Positions 1 through 11,225 of a DNA stretch of 64,000 nucleotides are shown piece after piece. This DNA comes from Clostridium sp. GTDB taxonomy: Bacteria > Bacillota > Clostridia > Clostridiales > Clostridiaceae. The notes under the pieces were generated by a model that searched no databases, was not told the origin of the DNA, and saw only the letters and a program-made list of their open reading frames with translations. The DNA is taken from contig NZ_JAPFDR010000001.1 in assembly GCF_026168755.1 (NCBI RefSeq), positions 124,001-188,000 of the forward strand, in the 5' to 3' direction. A program made the position numbers and the translations under genes. Within the stretch, counting starts at the first letter, position 1. Each line of letters opens with the position of its first letter.

Positions 1-385
1 GTGGTAGTCCATATAATTTGTTTAACATCCAACCAATAATAAGCCCATTAAAAACTGTTGGCCAAATAGATGCTACAAATAATTTAATCTTATAATTTTT
101 GATTAGCTTTCCAGTTAAATAAATAGCATAAACACTTATTAATGTAGCTAATGTTCCAAATATAACGTCCATTGGACCATTTGGACCTAAAATATTTGCT
201 ATTAAACATCCAAGTGTTAATCCTCCGATATATAATGGATCAAATACTGCTAATAAAACCAAAATTTCAGAAATTCTAAACTGGATATTACCATAAGCAA
301 ATGGTGCAATAGCAAGTGTTACGACTGCATAGATAGCTGCAATAATTGCAGTTCTAGTCAGTCTTTTAGTTAAATCATTTTTCAT
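1..385 (-). CDS. queT: QueT-family queuosine-precursor (preQ1) ECF transporter, 3' end outside window
   Basis: Reverse-strand reading gives MKNDLTKRLTRTAIIAAIYAVVTLAIAPFAYGNIQFRISEILVLLAVFDPLYIGGLTLGCLIANILGPNGPMDVIFGTLATLI..., typical QueT; a preQ1-type riboswitch lies upstream. Confidence 0.85.
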   Translation of the reverse strand, partial: MKNDLTKRLTRTAIIAAIYAVVTLAIAPFAYGNIQFRISEILVLLAVFDPLYIGGLTLGCLIANILGPNGPMDVIFGTLATLISVYAIYLTGKLIKNYKIKLFVASIWPTVFNGLIIGWMLNKLYGLP

Positions 386-530
386 TTTTGAAAAACCCCC
401 TAATAAAAAATATTAGGAACCTAAGGTTTATAATAGTTATAAGTTAGTATTTACTAGTTATTTAGGTAATTCCTAAATTTACTAAAGTTAATTATTAATT
501 TTTAGCTATTATTTTAAGTATAAACTTTTA

Positions 531-569
531 CCTAGTTTTGTTTAGAGACAGGAGGTTCCCGAACTGTCT
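531..569 (-). promoter_or_regulatory. preQ1-I riboswitch aptamer upstream of queT
   Basis: Minus-strand AGACAGTTCGGGAACCTCCTGTCTCTAAACAAAACTAGG: P1 AGACAG/CTGTCT plus A-rich pseudoknot tail AAACAAAACTAGG, like the compact preQ1-I class. Confidence 0.75.
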
Positions 570-812
570 ATATTACAAAAATAAATTATACTTAATATTG
601 TATAGCAAATCAAGAGAAATTAATTTTATTAAAAATAAAATTTTTAGTGGTGAATTATTAATTTTAATCATAGTATAATAAGAGAAGTGTTAAGTTTATT
701 TTGAATAATAAAAATTTATACAGGATAATTAAGAAGTTAATATACATAGACGGGATAAAATATTTTAATATTTGGAGATAAAAGTTTTTAATTGTAATAA
801 GGGGGAGTCTGT

Positions 813-1043
813 ATGGAGTTTAAAAATGAAGATTTAAAAAATAAGTTTGAAAGTCATAAAAATAAGATACAAGAAAACATTGAGATGGGAAAAAGTATGG
901 GGGTAAATAAAATTAGTGCAATCCTTGCCATGGATGATGAAAGTGAAGAAATTGAAAGACAGCTAGTAAGTTGGTTATTGTTAGAAGGATATAGAATTTC
1001 TCTTAAAAAAGAAGATTTTAGTATATTGACGATTGAATGGTAA
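813..1043 (+). CDS. small hypothetical protein
   Basis: ORF with SD (aaggggg) upstream and a terminator hairpin right after. Confidence 0.6.
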   Translation: MEFKNEDLKNKFESHKNKIQENIEMGKSMGVNKISAILAMDDESEEIERQLVSWLLLEGYRISLKKEDFSILTIEW

Positions 1044-1070
1044 AAGCTCATTTTTGAGCTTTTATTTTTT
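1042..1070 (+). terminator. Rho-independent terminator
   Basis: AAAAGCTCA tttt TGAGCTTTT followed by a T-rich tract. Confidence 0.7.
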
Positions 1071-1131
1071 CTAAAAAAAATTAAAGTTTATGAATATCAT
1101 TTGTAAAGTTGTCAAGAATTACAACTAAGGA

Positions 1132-1782
1132 GTGATGTTCATGAAAAATATATTTAAAAATAATGATAAAAAACAAATAAATAATGAAAATAAATATACA
1201 AATAAAAAATTATCAATAATTTCTGCAATAATTGTATTTGCTCTTGTAGTTAGCTTTTTTGGAAGCTATTTTATAACAAATAGATTGACTAATCCTAAAT
1301 ATGCAAAAAATACTACAGAAGAAGATAAAACTGTATACAACAACACTAAGGCTTTAGATGATGATATGATTTTAATTTTAATGAATGAAGGTGTTGTTGA
1401 AAAGGAACAAAGTATTTTAGAATTTAAAAAAGAAAACTTTATATCAAGTGATATTAGTCAACAATTTATTGTAAACTTTTTTGAAGCAAATGGATATAAT
1501 TTAGAAGAATTACAAGATGAAAAAGTAGTTTTTAGTAAGGTTGGAACTATAAATGTATTACAACCTAATAAGTATTATATAGGTGAGAAAGATGGATACT
1601 TTGCAATTTATAAAACTGATAGTGAAGGAAACTTAACAATTGAAAATGAAGATGATGTATATAGAAATAGTAGGTCTATAAATTTTTTACAAGGAGAAGA
1701 TTTAGAAGACATTAAGAATTTAAAACATTGCTATGATACGAAAGATGAAGCAATAGAAAAATTAACTGCATATATTTCATAA
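1132..1782 (+). CDS. hypothetical protein with N-terminal TM segment
   Basis: ORF with TM segment near N-terminus (LSIISAIIVFALVVSFFGSYFI). Confidence 0.6.
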   Translation: MMFMKNIFKNNDKKQINNENKYTNKKLSIISAIIVFALVVSFFGSYFITNRLTNPKYAKNTTEEDKTVYNNTKALDDDMILILMNEGVVEKEQSILEFKKENFISSDISQQFIVNFFEANGYNLEELQDEKVVFSKVGTINVLQPNKYYIGEKDGYFAIYKTDSEGNLTIENEDDVYRNSRSINFLQGEDLEDIKNLKHCYDTKDEAIEKLTAYIS

Positions 1783-1976
1783 TGTTTATCCCATATGATC
1801 ACTTTTAAAAGTGATTTTTCATATACCTTTAAATTATATATATTTATACATGAAGAGATTATAGATAGAATTTGGTTCTTATTTATAATCTCTTTCATTA
1901 TAGGAAAATAGATGCTTGTATAACATTATACATAAGGGGAGAAAATATTATTGTAAGTAACTAAGGAGGCGAAGAT

Positions 1977-2396
1977 ATGAGTGTTATGCCAAACTTTGAA
2001 TATTTATTAGTTATGCCTAGTGGGAATATTAGAGGTTTTCATGATGAAGAAACAGCAAAAGCATATATTAATAACTACTATTATTTTAAGACAAGAAATA
2101 ATGATGTAGTTGGAGTATATGAAGATTTAACAGAAGATTTTGATGATATTGTTAATGTAATTTGTTATAAAATTGGGGTAGAAGAAGGAGAATGTAGGTT
2201 ATATAATACACGAGAAATAATAGAAAAAATACAAGATGAGGTAATTTTTCAAGATGAAAAAGAAGAGTTAATTTCTAAATTATTATTTAATCCTTCTGAA
2301 ATAAATACATTTGACTATGCAATAGACAATATATTTACCAATACAGATTCTATTGATATTATGGAACCTTATGGAGATCCAATAACAGGACAATAA
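1977..2396 (+). CDS. hypothetical protein
   Basis: ORF with SD aaggagg. Confidence 0.6.
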   Translation: MSVMPNFEYLLVMPSGNIRGFHDEETAKAYINNYYYFKTRNNDVVGVYEDLTEDFDDIVNVICYKIGVEEGECRLYNTREIIEKIQDEVIFQDEKEELISKLLFNPSEINTFDYAIDNIFTNTDSIDIMEPYGDPITGQ

Positions 2397-2409
2397 CATA
2401 GTGAGAGCT

Positions 2410-2450
2410 AAAGAGTTATACTATATATTATGTAAATAGTATAACTCTTT
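2410..2450. terminator. bidirectional-type terminator
   Basis: Perfect 15-bp inverted repeat AAAGAGTTATACTAT / ATAGTATAACTCTTT. Confidence 0.65.
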
Positions 2451-2587
2451 ATTATTGAAAAAATCAAAGTAAAATGGTAAAGTATAAGGTAGGCTAAAGA
2501 AGTAATAACGTTAATATGTGATTGAAAATTGCAAAAGATTAATTACAAAGCACAAAAATAATCTAATTTATAATTAGATTAAGGGGG

Positions 2588-3199
2588 ATGGAAATGTACG
2601 AATATATTAAGGGAAAATATATTGGGATTAATAAGGATTATGTTATTATAGAGAACAATGGGATTGGATATAAGATTTTTACATCAGGAGCTACTATGGC
2701 GGAAATGCCGAAGGTATCTGAAGAGGTTCAATTATATTTAGAGCAAATAGTAAGAGAAGACTTCATTGGATTATATGGATTTAAAGATAGAGAAGAGTTA
2801 GAAATGTTTAAATTGCTTATTTCAATAAGTGGAGTAGGAGCAAAAGCTGCTTTATCTTTACTTTCAATAAGTAGAATAAATAACTTAAAATATGCAATAA
2901 TTATGGAAGATGATAAACATTTATGTAGAGCACCTGGAATTGGAAAGAAGACTGCAGGAAGAATAATATTAGAACTAAAAGATAAGATTAAAACAGAGGA
3001 AGTTTCAGAAGGTGTTGATATACAACAAGGATTTGAAGATATTGCACCAAGTAATAGTAATGCAATAGGAGAAGCTCTTGGAGCATTGTTAGCTCTTGGA
3101 TATTCAGAAAAAGAAGCTGAAAGTGCATTAAAGAAAGTAAATAGAGAAGAATCTGTAGAAAATATTATTAAGGAATGTTTAAGAGTATTAATGGGATAG
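2588..3199 (+). CDS. ruvA: Holliday junction branch migration protein RuvA
   Basis: Protein sequence ([29 protein letters not shown]) and synteny with ruvB. Confidence 0.95.
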   Translation: MEMYEYIKGKYIGINKDYVIIENNGIGYKIFTSGATMAEMPKVSEEVQLYLEQIVREDFIGLYGFKDREELEMFKLLISISGVGAKAALSLLSISRINNLKYAIIMEDDKHLCRAPGIGKKTAGRIILELKDKIKTEEVSEGVDIQQGFEDIAPSNSNAIGEALGALLALGYSEKEAESALKKVNREESVENIIKECLRVLMG

Positions 3200-3210
3200 A
3201 GGTGATAGAT

Positions 3211-4242
3211 TTGGAGAGAATTATCACTCCAGATGAGATTCTGGAAGACGGAAATAGTGAATTAAGTTTAAGACCTCAGAAGATTAATGAGTATATAGGC
3301 CAAGATAAGGTAAAGGAAAGGCTTAATATTTTTATTACAGCTGCTAAAAGAAGAAATGAAGCATTAGATCATGTGTTATTGTATGGGCCACCAGGACTAG
3401 GTAAAACAACACTAGCTAATATTATAGCAAAAGAAATGGGTGGAGATTTAAAAATAACTTCAGGTCCAGCAATTGAAAGAGCAGGAGATTTAGCAGCTAT
3501 ATTAACAACATTAAAAGATAATGATGTTTTATTTATCGATGAAATACATAGATTAAATAGAAGCGTTGAAGAAATACTTTATCCGGCTATGGAAGACTAT
3601 GCTTTAGATATAGTAATAGGAAAAGGTGCGGCTGCTAAATCTATTAGATTAGATTTACCACATTTTACTTTGATTGGAGCAACAACTAGAATTGGGATGT
3701 TAACTTCTCCATTAAGAGATAGGTTTGGCGTTCTTTGTGATATGGTATATTATACTGAACAACAATTAAAGGAAATAATAGTTCGTTCTGCCTTTGTATT
3801 AGGTTGTGATATAACTGAAGAAGGGGCATATGAAATAGCTAGACGTTCTAGAGGTACTCCAAGAATTGCAAATAGATTGTTAAAAAGAGTTAGAGATTAT
3901 GCTGAAGTGTACTCAGACTCTTTAATTAGTTATAAAGAAGCAAAAGCAGCTCTTGAGCTTTTAGAAGTAGATGCCCAAGGTTTTGATAGAGTTGATAATA
4001 AAATATTAGAAGCTATTATTGATAATTTTAATGGTGGACCTGTAGGAATAGAAACATTATCATACTTTATAGGTGAAGAACTTGGAACTATAGAAGATGT
4101 TTATGAACCGTATCTTCTTCAAAAAGGATTTATAGTTAGAACAGCTAGAGGAAGAACAGCAACAGATAAAGCATATAGCCATTTAGGAAGATCAAGAAGT
4201 AAAAAAGTTACGAAAAGACAAACTAGTTTTTTTGAAAGTTAG
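3211..4242 (+). CDS. ruvB: Holliday junction helicase RuvB
   Basis: [35 protein letters not shown]; probable TTG start at 3211 with SD gaggtga (supplied ORF begins 3175). Confidence 0.95.
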   Translation: MERIITPDEILEDGNSELSLRPQKINEYIGQDKVKERLNIFITAAKRRNEALDHVLLYGPPGLGKTTLANIIAKEMGGDLKITSGPAIERAGDLAAILTTLKDNDVLFIDEIHRLNRSVEEILYPAMEDYALDIVIGKGAAAKSIRLDLPHFTLIGATTRIGMLTSPLRDRFGVLCDMVYYTEQQLKEIIVRSAFVLGCDITEEGAYEIARRSRGTPRIANRLLKRVRDYAEVYSDSLISYKEAKAALELLEVDAQGFDRVDNKILEAIIDNFNGGPVGIETLSYFIGEELGTIEDVYEPYLLQKGFIVRTARGRTATDKAYSHLGRSRSKKVTKRQTSFFES

Positions 4243-4254
4243 GAGATATATTAA

Positions 4255-5280
4255 ATGAAGACAAGTGATTTTGATTTTTACTTACCAGAGGAGCTTATAG
4301 CTCAACATCCATTAGAAAAGAGAGATTACTCTAGATTAATGGTTTTAGATAAAGCTACTGGGGAAATAGATCATAAACATTTTTATAATGTAATAGATTA
4401 TTTAAATCCAGGAGATACATTAGTTTTAAATAATACTAGAGTAATGCCTGCTAGACTTATAGGAGAAAAATCTATAAGTGGAGGTAAAATAGAGTTTTTA
4501 CTTTTAAAAAGAATTGAAGGCGACAAATGGGAATGTTTAGCGAAACCTGGGAAAAGAGCTAAAATAGGAACTGAATTTACTTTTGGTGAAGGTAAATTAA
4601 AGTGTAAGGTAGTTGATATTGTAGAAGAAGGAAATAGAATTATAGAATTTTCTTATGATGGAATATTCGAGCAAGTTTTAGATGAACTAGGTGAAATGCC
4701 ACTTCCACCATATATAACAGAAAGATTAGATGATAGGGAAAGATATCAAACAGTTTATTCTAAGGAGCAAGGTTCTGCAGCGGCTCCAACTGCAGGATTA
4801 CACTTTACAAAAGAACTTTTAGAACAAGTAAAAGAAAAAGGTGTAAATATTGCTTATGTAACATTGCATGTAGGACTTGGAACATTTAGACCAGTTAAGG
4901 TTGATGATGTAAATGAACATGTTATGCATTCAGAGTTCTATCATTTAGAGGAAGAGGATGCAAAGATAATTAATGAAACAAAAAAACGTGGAAATAAAAT
5001 TATTTCAGTTGGAACAACATCTACAAGAACTTTAGAAACAATTGGAGATGAAAATGGTTTTGTTAAAGCACAAAGTGGATGGACTAATATATTTATTTAT
5101 CCAGGATATAAGTTTAAGGTCGTTGATAAGCTTATAACTAATTTTCATTTGCCAGAATCAACATTAATAATGTTAGTTTCAGCTTTAGCAGGAAAAGAAA
5201 AGGTAATGAATGCTTATAATGAAGCTGTAAAAGAAAGATATAGATTCTTCTCTTTTGGAGATTCAATGATAATAAAATAA
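4255..5280 (+). CDS. queA: tRNA preQ1(34) S-adenosylmethionine ribosyltransferase-isomerase QueA
   Basis: Characteristic sequence [27 protein letters not shown]. Confidence 0.95.
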   Translation: MKTSDFDFYLPEELIAQHPLEKRDYSRLMVLDKATGEIDHKHFYNVIDYLNPGDTLVLNNTRVMPARLIGEKSISGGKIEFLLLKRIEGDKWECLAKPGKRAKIGTEFTFGEGKLKCKVVDIVEEGNRIIEFSYDGIFEQVLDELGEMPLPPYITERLDDRERYQTVYSKEQGSAAAPTAGLHFTKELLEQVKEKGVNIAYVTLHVGLGTFRPVKVDDVNEHVMHSEFYHLEEEDAKIINETKKRGNKIISVGTTSTRTLETIGDENGFVKAQSGWTNIFIYPGYKFKVVDKLITNFHLPESTLIMLVSALAGKEKVMNAYNEAVKERYRFFSFGDSMIIK

Positions 5281-5311
5281 TAAAAACATAAATTTAAGAG
5301 GAAGTGAAGTT

Positions 5312-6451
5312 TTGAGTAAAAGATATACATTGTTAAAAAAAGACGGTAAAGCAAGAAGAGGAAGATTTAAAACACCTCATGGAACTATAGAAACACCGGT
5401 ATTTATGAATGTTGGAACTTTAGCTGCAATTAAAGGTGGAGTTTCGTCTATGGACTTAAAAGAAATAGGATGTCAAGTTGAACTTTCTAATACATATCAC
5501 TTACATTTAAGACCATCTGATAAAGTAGTTGCTAAAATGGGTGGATTACATAAGTTTATGAATTGGGATAGACCTATATTAACTGATTCAGGTGGATTCC
5601 AAGTGTTTTCATTAGCATCAATGAGAAAAATTAAAGAAGAGGGAGTTTACTTTAACTCACATATAGATGGTAAAAAGATTTTCATGGGACCAGAAGAGTC
5701 AATGCAAATTCAAAGTAATTTAGCATCAACAATAGCTATGGCTTTTGATGAATGCATACCAAACCCATCAACTAGAGAATATGTAATAAATTCAGTTGCA
5801 AGAACAAATAGATGGTTAGATAGATGTATAGCTGAAATGAATAGATTAAATTCATTACCTGATACAATAAATAAAGAACAAATGCTTTTTGGTATTAACC
5901 AAGGTGGTTGTTATGAAGATATAAGAATAGAGCATGCTAAACATTTAGCGAAATTAGATATGGATGGATATGCAATTGGTGGTTTAGCAGTTGGTGAAAC
6001 TCATGAAGAGATGTATAGAATTATTGATGCAGTAGTTCCACATTTACCAGAAGATAAACCAATATACTTAATGGGGGTTGGTACTCCAGAAAATATACTA
6101 GAAGCTGTAGATAGAGGTGTTGACTTCTTTGATTGCGTTCTTCCAGCTAGAAATGGTAGACATGGTCATGTGTTCACTGGGCAAGGTAAAATAAACTTAA
6201 TGAATGCTAAATTTGAATTAGATGAAAGACCAATAGATGAAGGATGTCAATGTCCTGCTTGTAAAAATTATACAAGAAGTTATATAAGACATTTATTTAA
6301 AGCTAAAGAAATGCTTGCATTAAGATTATGTGTTTTACATAACCTTTATTTCTACAATAAATTAATGGCTGATATTAGAGATGCTATTGATAATGGAAAC
6401 TATAGTGAGTTTAAAGAGCAAAAACTTAGAGAATGGAATATAAAAAAATAA
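5312..6451 (+). CDS. tgt: tRNA-guanine transglycosylase
   Basis: Characteristic sequence, e.g. ILTDSGGFQVFSLA, MGVGTPENILEAVDRGVDFFDCVLPARNGRHG. Confidence 0.95.
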   Translation: MSKRYTLLKKDGKARRGRFKTPHGTIETPVFMNVGTLAAIKGGVSSMDLKEIGCQVELSNTYHLHLRPSDKVVAKMGGLHKFMNWDRPILTDSGGFQVFSLASMRKIKEEGVYFNSHIDGKKIFMGPEESMQIQSNLASTIAMAFDECIPNPSTREYVINSVARTNRWLDRCIAEMNRLNSLPDTINKEQMLFGINQGGCYEDIRIEHAKHLAKLDMDGYAIGGLAVGETHEEMYRIIDAVVPHLPEDKPIYLMGVGTPENILEAVDRGVDFFDCVLPARNGRHGHVFTGQGKINLMNAKFELDERPIDEGCQCPACKNYTRSYIRHLFKAKEMLALRLCVLHNLYFYNKLMADIRDAIDNGNYSEFKEQKLREWNIKK

Positions 6452-6604
6452 AATTTTAAAATTAGTTTTATGAATAAATTATTAAACTTTGAAGTATAAA
6501 TGTTCATAGAATTGACATATAAATTTAAATAAAGTATAGTATTTAATACATAATAAATATTATAATGTATTGTTTTAATATAAATGTGAAGGGAAGGGAT
6601 TTTA

Positions 6605-6880
6605 ATGGCACAATTATTGGCTACATTATTACCTTTAATTGCAATGTTTGCAATTATGTATTTCTTATTAATACTTCCAGAAAAGAAAAGAACTAAGAAG
6701 TACAATACAATGTTATCAGAATTAAAAGTAAATGATGAAGTTTTAACTAGAGGCGGAATAATTGGGAAAATTATAACAATTGATGAAGATCAAATGGTTA
6801 TCCAATCAGGTCCAGACAGAGTAAGATTTAGAGTAACAAAAAATTCTATAGCTCAAAAGTTAAATAAAGACGTTGCATAA
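6605..6880 (+). CDS. yajC: preprotein translocase subunit YajC
   Basis: Sequence and position after tgt. Confidence 0.9.
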   Translation: MAQLLATLLPLIAMFAIMYFLLILPEKKRTKKYNTMLSELKVNDEVLTRGGIIGKIITIDEDQMVIQSGPDRVRFRVTKNSIAQKLNKDVA

Positions 6881-6891
6881 TAAAGAATATT

Positions 6892-6928
6892 ACCCCCTTT
6901 TAGTTCATAGAATGAACTAAAAGGGGGT
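6892..6928 (+). promoter_or_regulatory. long hairpin overlapping the ribosome-binding site of the next gene
   Basis: Perfect 17-bp inverted repeat ACCCCCTTTTAGTTCAT / ATGAACTAAAAGGGGGT; the 3' arm contains the SD (AAGGGGGT) of the 6935 ORF and no T tract follows. Confidence 0.55.
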
Positions 6929-6934
6929 GTTCTT

Positions 6935-7312
6935 ATGGAATGGAAAGATTATTTTGGAAATGTTTTGAAAGGAGTTGTTGGAGCGGTTGCAATAGTTACC
7001 ATATTAACTGCTATTTTTTCATTAATTATGAGCTTTGTGGAAATTAGTCCAGGCATAGACAGTGCTATTAATGTAGGAATAACAAGTATAAGTTTAATAT
7101 TTGGAACAATATTAGCAGCTAAGTTATATGGGCATAAAGGTTGGTTAGTAGGTCTTTCAGTTGGTGTATTATTTTACATAGCTTTATATGCAATAGGAGT
7201 TTTATTTGGAGCTGAAGCTACTTTAGGTTTATATGATTTAATAAAGTTTTCACTTTGTGTATTGGTAGGTATTCTTTCAGGTATGTTAGGTATTAATCTA
7301 GGAAGAGAGTAA
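6935..7312 (+). CDS. TIGR04086-type multi-pass membrane protein
   Basis: ~4 TM helices; synteny downstream of yajC in clostridia. Confidence 0.7.
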   Translation: MEWKDYFGNVLKGVVGAVAIVTILTAIFSLIMSFVEISPGIDSAINVGITSISLIFGTILAAKLYGHKGWLVGLSVGVLFYIALYAIGVLFGAEATLGLYDLIKFSLCVLVGILSGMLGINLGRE

Positions 7313-7466
7313 ATTTTATAGGGAGTTATAATTAAATTAATAGAATTCCCTATACATCTTTAACATATTAAGAGAGAAAAATGACTGGGCTACAGTATTT
7401 GGTATGATATAACAGAGGATAAAGTAGATTAAAAAATTAGGATTTAGAATTAGTATTTATAAATAT

Positions 7467-7505
7467 AAAAAGGTATGATTTCTTTTATAGACATCATACC
7501 TTTTT
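7467..7505. terminator. bidirectional terminator
   Basis: AAAAAGGTATGAT / ATCATACCTTTTT perfect 13-bp repeat. Confidence 0.7.
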
Positions 7506-7556
7506 AATGTATAAATTAACAGAAATATTGATTAGTAGAATATTTATTGTATGCAT

Positions 7557-7745
7557 TTAAATTATATTTACCTTCTTTAACTTATCTTTTACCTCAAAAA
7601 ATCTACTTTCTAAATTATCAATTTTAGATGAAAGAAGTTCCCTTTCTCTAATATTATTAGCAGTACTTAATTTACTGTTTAAATTATCTATGTCTGTAGC
7701 AAGTGAAATAATTTCTATAGTATAATCCCATGCACTTTTCCCCAT
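7557..7745 (-). CDS. small hypothetical coiled-coil protein
   Basis: ORF only. Confidence 0.4.
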   Translation of the reverse strand: MGKSAWDYTIEIISLATDIDNLNSKLSTANNIRERELLSSKIDNLESRFFEVKDKLKKVNII

Positions 7746-8098
7746 ACTTTAAAATCTCCATAAATAAAATTCTAATAATATACTATGAAAGAAATGAATA
7801 AAAGCAACCACTTTTTTAGAAAGACTTTGTTTAAAATCAATGAAAACGATATAAAATATGATGAAGTATTAAGCAATATATTAATTATACAGAGATTTTA
7901 AAGAATATAAATTTAGAAAACACAAAAAATAAATTAGATAATATTGATATAAAAAAGTTGAGATAAAAATTGTGTTAAAAAATATACAAAAAACTCTTTA
8001 CTATTTCTTATTAAAGTAGTATGATTTAATTAAGGAAAATAATTATTAATTAAAAGAGAATATTAATAAATAAAAATATGTTTTAGGAGGAAATTATT

Positions 8099-9430
8099 AT
8101 GAAAGTAGTTGTTGTTGGATGTACACATGCAGGTACAGCAGCAGTAGTTAATTTAAAGGAGCTTCACCCAGAAAGTGAGATTACAATATATGAAAAAAAT
8201 GATAATTTATCATTTTTATCATGTGGAATAGCTTTAAATGTTGGAGGAGTAATTAAAGAAACTAAAAATCTTTTCTATAACTCTCCAGAAAATCTTGCTA
8301 AAATGGGCGTAGTAACAAATATGAAGCATGAAGTTTTAGATATAGATTTTGAAAATAAAACTTTAAAAGTTAAAAATCTTTTAACAAATGAAGAAGTTGA
8401 AGACAATTATGATAAATTAGTTTTAACATTAGGATCATGGCCGATTGTTCCTAAATTTGAAGGTGGAGATTTAGAAAATATTTTATTATGTAAGAATCAT
8501 GATCATGCAATTGAAATAATTGAAAAATCTAAAGAAGCTAAAAATGTAATTGTAATTGGTGCAGGATATATTGGGGTTGAACTTGTAGAAGCCTTTGAAA
8601 TGCAAGGTAAAAAAGTTACATTAATAGATGCTGAAGAAAGGATTATGGCTAAATATCTTGATAAAGAATTCACAGACATAGCTGAAAAAGAATTTGCTGA
8701 TAGAGGTGTAAACCTAGTTTTAGGAGAAAAAGTAGCTAAATTTGAAGGTGAAAATGGAAAGGTAACTAAAGTTGTTACTGAAAAGGGAAGCTATGAAGGT
8801 GATTTAGTTATACTATGTATTGGATTTGCACCAAGCACTAAGCTTGTTCAAGGTAAATTAGATACCCTTCCAAATGGAGCAATTATAATTGATGAATATA
8901 TGAGAACTAGCAAAGAAGATGTATTTGCAGCAGGAGATTGTTGTGTAGTTAAATATAATCCAGCTCATGATACAAGATATATTCCTCTTGCAACAAATGC
9001 TGTAAGAATGGGTACTTTAGTAGCTAGAAACATTGTTGAACCAACTCTTAAGTATATGGGTACTCAAGGGACTTCAGGAATTAAGATTTATGAAAAATGT
9101 ATAGCTTCAACAGGATTAACTGAAGAGGTTGCAAAGGCTACAACTAAGATGAATGTTGCTTCAGTATCATTAACTGATAATTATAGACCAGAGTTTATGC
9201 CAACTTATTTACCTGCTACTGTTAAATTAGTATTTGATAAAGATACTAGAAGAGTAATTGGAGGACAAATAATTTCTGATATAGATTTAACTCAATTCAT
9301 GAATACTTTATCAGTAGTTATTCAAAATGAAATGACTTTAGAAGAGCTTGCAATGACAGACTTTTTCTTCCAACCACACTTTAATAAACCATGGAGTATT
9401 TTAAATGCAGTTGCATTAAAAGCTTTATAG
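8099..9430 (+). CDS. FAD-dependent NADH oxidase / CoA-disulfide reductase family
   Basis: MKVVVVGCTHAGTAAVVNL, SFLSCGIALNVGG (redox Cys), VIGAGYIGVELVEAF. Confidence 0.85.
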   Translation: MKVVVVGCTHAGTAAVVNLKELHPESEITIYEKNDNLSFLSCGIALNVGGVIKETKNLFYNSPENLAKMGVVTNMKHEVLDIDFENKTLKVKNLLTNEEVEDNYDKLVLTLGSWPIVPKFEGGDLENILLCKNHDHAIEIIEKSKEAKNVIVIGAGYIGVELVEAFEMQGKKVTLIDAEERIMAKYLDKEFTDIAEKEFADRGVNLVLGEKVAKFEGENGKVTKVVTEKGSYEGDLVILCIGFAPSTKLVQGKLDTLPNGAIIIDEYMRTSKEDVFAAGDCCVVKYNPAHDTRYIPLATNAVRMGTLVARNIVEPTLKYMGTQGTSGIKIYEKCIASTGLTEEVAKATTKMNVASVSLTDNYRPEFMPTYLPATVKLVFDKDTRRVIGGQIISDIDLTQFMNTLSVVIQNEMTLEELAMTDFFFQPHFNKPWSILNAVALKAL

Positions 9431-9436
9431 TAACTA

Positions 9437-9470
9437 AAGGGTAATCTAGAAATAGGTTACCTTTTTTTTG
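9437..9470 (+). terminator. Rho-independent terminator
   Basis: AGGGTAATCT / AGGTTACCT followed by T8. Confidence 0.7.
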
Positions 9471-9537
9471 TTAAGAATTTATAAGTTTTGTTATATTACT
9501 AAAAAAATAATAATAATATTGTAAAGGGAGGTGACAA

Positions 9538-10833
9538 ATGAAAAACAAATATATTCAGTTCATAACAATATTTATATCAATATGTTTAGTTACTGGCGTA
9601 GTACTAAAAATAAAGATAAGTAAAATTAGTAATGATTCACAAAGTAAGAGGGAAAATATAAATTTTAATGGAAGTGAAGGTGAAAAAAATATAGCAAATA
9701 AATTTATAGAAGATGGAGAAATGAGAGGGGTTTGGGTATCGACAGTAAGTAATTTAGATTGGCCAGAAGTTGGACGTTATGATAGTAAAGTTCAAAAAGA
9801 ATTATTAAAAGAAAAATTTGAGTTTATAGAAGAGCAAAATATGAATACAATATTTTTTCAAGTTAGGCCAATGGGAGATGCTTTATATGAATCTAGTTAT
9901 GCACCATGGTCTAAGTATTTAACAGGAACTTTAGGGGAGAAGCCAGGATATGATCCTTTAGAGTTTGCTGTTGATGAAGCTCATAAAAGAGGCCTGGAGC
10001 TTCAAGCATGGTTTAATCCATTTAGAATAGATAGCAATTCAGAAAATTTCAGTATAGATGATTATATAGCTGAATTGCCAGAAGAATCGTCATTAAAAAA
10101 CAATCCAGATTGGATAGTGAAATATAACAATTATCATTATCTTGATGCAGGAATACCAGAGGTTAGAGAATATGTTATTGATACAATAATAGAAGTTGTA
10201 GAAAATTATAATATTGATGGTGTTGTTTTAGATGATTATTTTTATCCATATCCTTCAGGGGGAGTGGAGTTTCCTGATGAGGATACATATGAAAAGTATG
10301 GTGAAGGTTTTACTTCAAAAGATGAATGGAGAAGAAATAATATTAACTCTTTTATAAGTGAATTATATAGCCAAATAAAGGATACTAACGTTGAAGTTAA
10401 ATTTGGAGTTAGCCCATTTGGAATATGGAGAAATGGAGAATCTATTGGTGGAAGTAATACAAGCGGCTTAAGTAGTTATGATGATGTTTATGTAGATTCT
10501 AGGAAATGGATTCAAGAAGGATGGGTTGATTATATTATACCTCAAATATACTGGCAATTTGATTATAATTTAGCTCCATTTGCAACACTAGTGGATTGGT
10601 GGGCTAAGCAAGTAGAAAATACTAATGTAAAACTATATATTGGACATGCAGCTTATAAAATAAATGATTCAAGTTATGGAGAATCTTGGCTTAATTCAAA
10701 TGAAATAATAAATCAAATACGCTATGCTAGGGCAAATAACAATGTAAATGGTAGCTGTTTCTTTAGATTAAAGACTTTAGAAGAAAATAGACTTGGATTT
10801 ACAGATAAATTAAAGGAATTGTATAGTAGATAG
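9538..10833 (+). CDS. GH10-like/DUF187 family glycosidase, membrane-anchored
   Basis: EMRGVWVSTVSNLDWP, LQAWFNPFR, FGVSPFGIW, YIIPQIYWQ. Confidence 0.8.
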   Translation: MKNKYIQFITIFISICLVTGVVLKIKISKISNDSQSKRENINFNGSEGEKNIANKFIEDGEMRGVWVSTVSNLDWPEVGRYDSKVQKELLKEKFEFIEEQNMNTIFFQVRPMGDALYESSYAPWSKYLTGTLGEKPGYDPLEFAVDEAHKRGLELQAWFNPFRIDSNSENFSIDDYIAELPEESSLKNNPDWIVKYNNYHYLDAGIPEVREYVIDTIIEVVENYNIDGVVLDDYFYPYPSGGVEFPDEDTYEKYGEGFTSKDEWRRNNINSFISELYSQIKDTNVEVKFGVSPFGIWRNGESIGGSNTSGLSSYDDVYVDSRKWIQEGWVDYIIPQIYWQFDYNLAPFATLVDWWAKQVENTNVKLYIGHAAYKINDSSYGESWLNSNEIINQIRYARANNNVNGSCFFRLKTLEENRLGFTDKLKELYSR

Positions 10834-11225
10834 TTAAGCGGTAAACAATTCATATGAAGAAATAATTAATAAATAATTTTATGATGAATTTAAAGAGATT
10901 GATTTTATATTTTAATTTGTTCTTGACCTATATAATATATATTTTTGTATATAGAAATCTGTTATATTAAATTGTTGTTACCAATAGTTTAATATAACAG
11001 ACTTATATAAGGGTTAAAAGATATTTATAATAGTAGTAGAAGAGATGAAGAGTATATATTAAAAAGAATAGAATTTTGTGTAGATAATAAATTTAAACAT
11101 AATAAAGAGTCTATAATTCATATTTGAAAAATAGACAAGTAATAATAAGAAGTTTATTAATACTATTATTTTAGATAACTTAAATGTCATAAAACCATAA
11201 CTAAATATAAATAACTATAATTTGA

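Noticed and set aside
7780-7970. Remnant ORF (MNKSNHFFRKTLFKINENDIKYDEVLSNILI...) between 7745 and 8099
   Set aside because: Too short and frame-broken to assign to any family
10834-11225. Terminal inverted repeats of an IS around the IS1595-like gene
   Set aside because: The 13-bp repeat CTGTTATATTAAA/TTTAATATAACAG (10959-11000) is a local hairpin, not an end pair, and no matching right end was found
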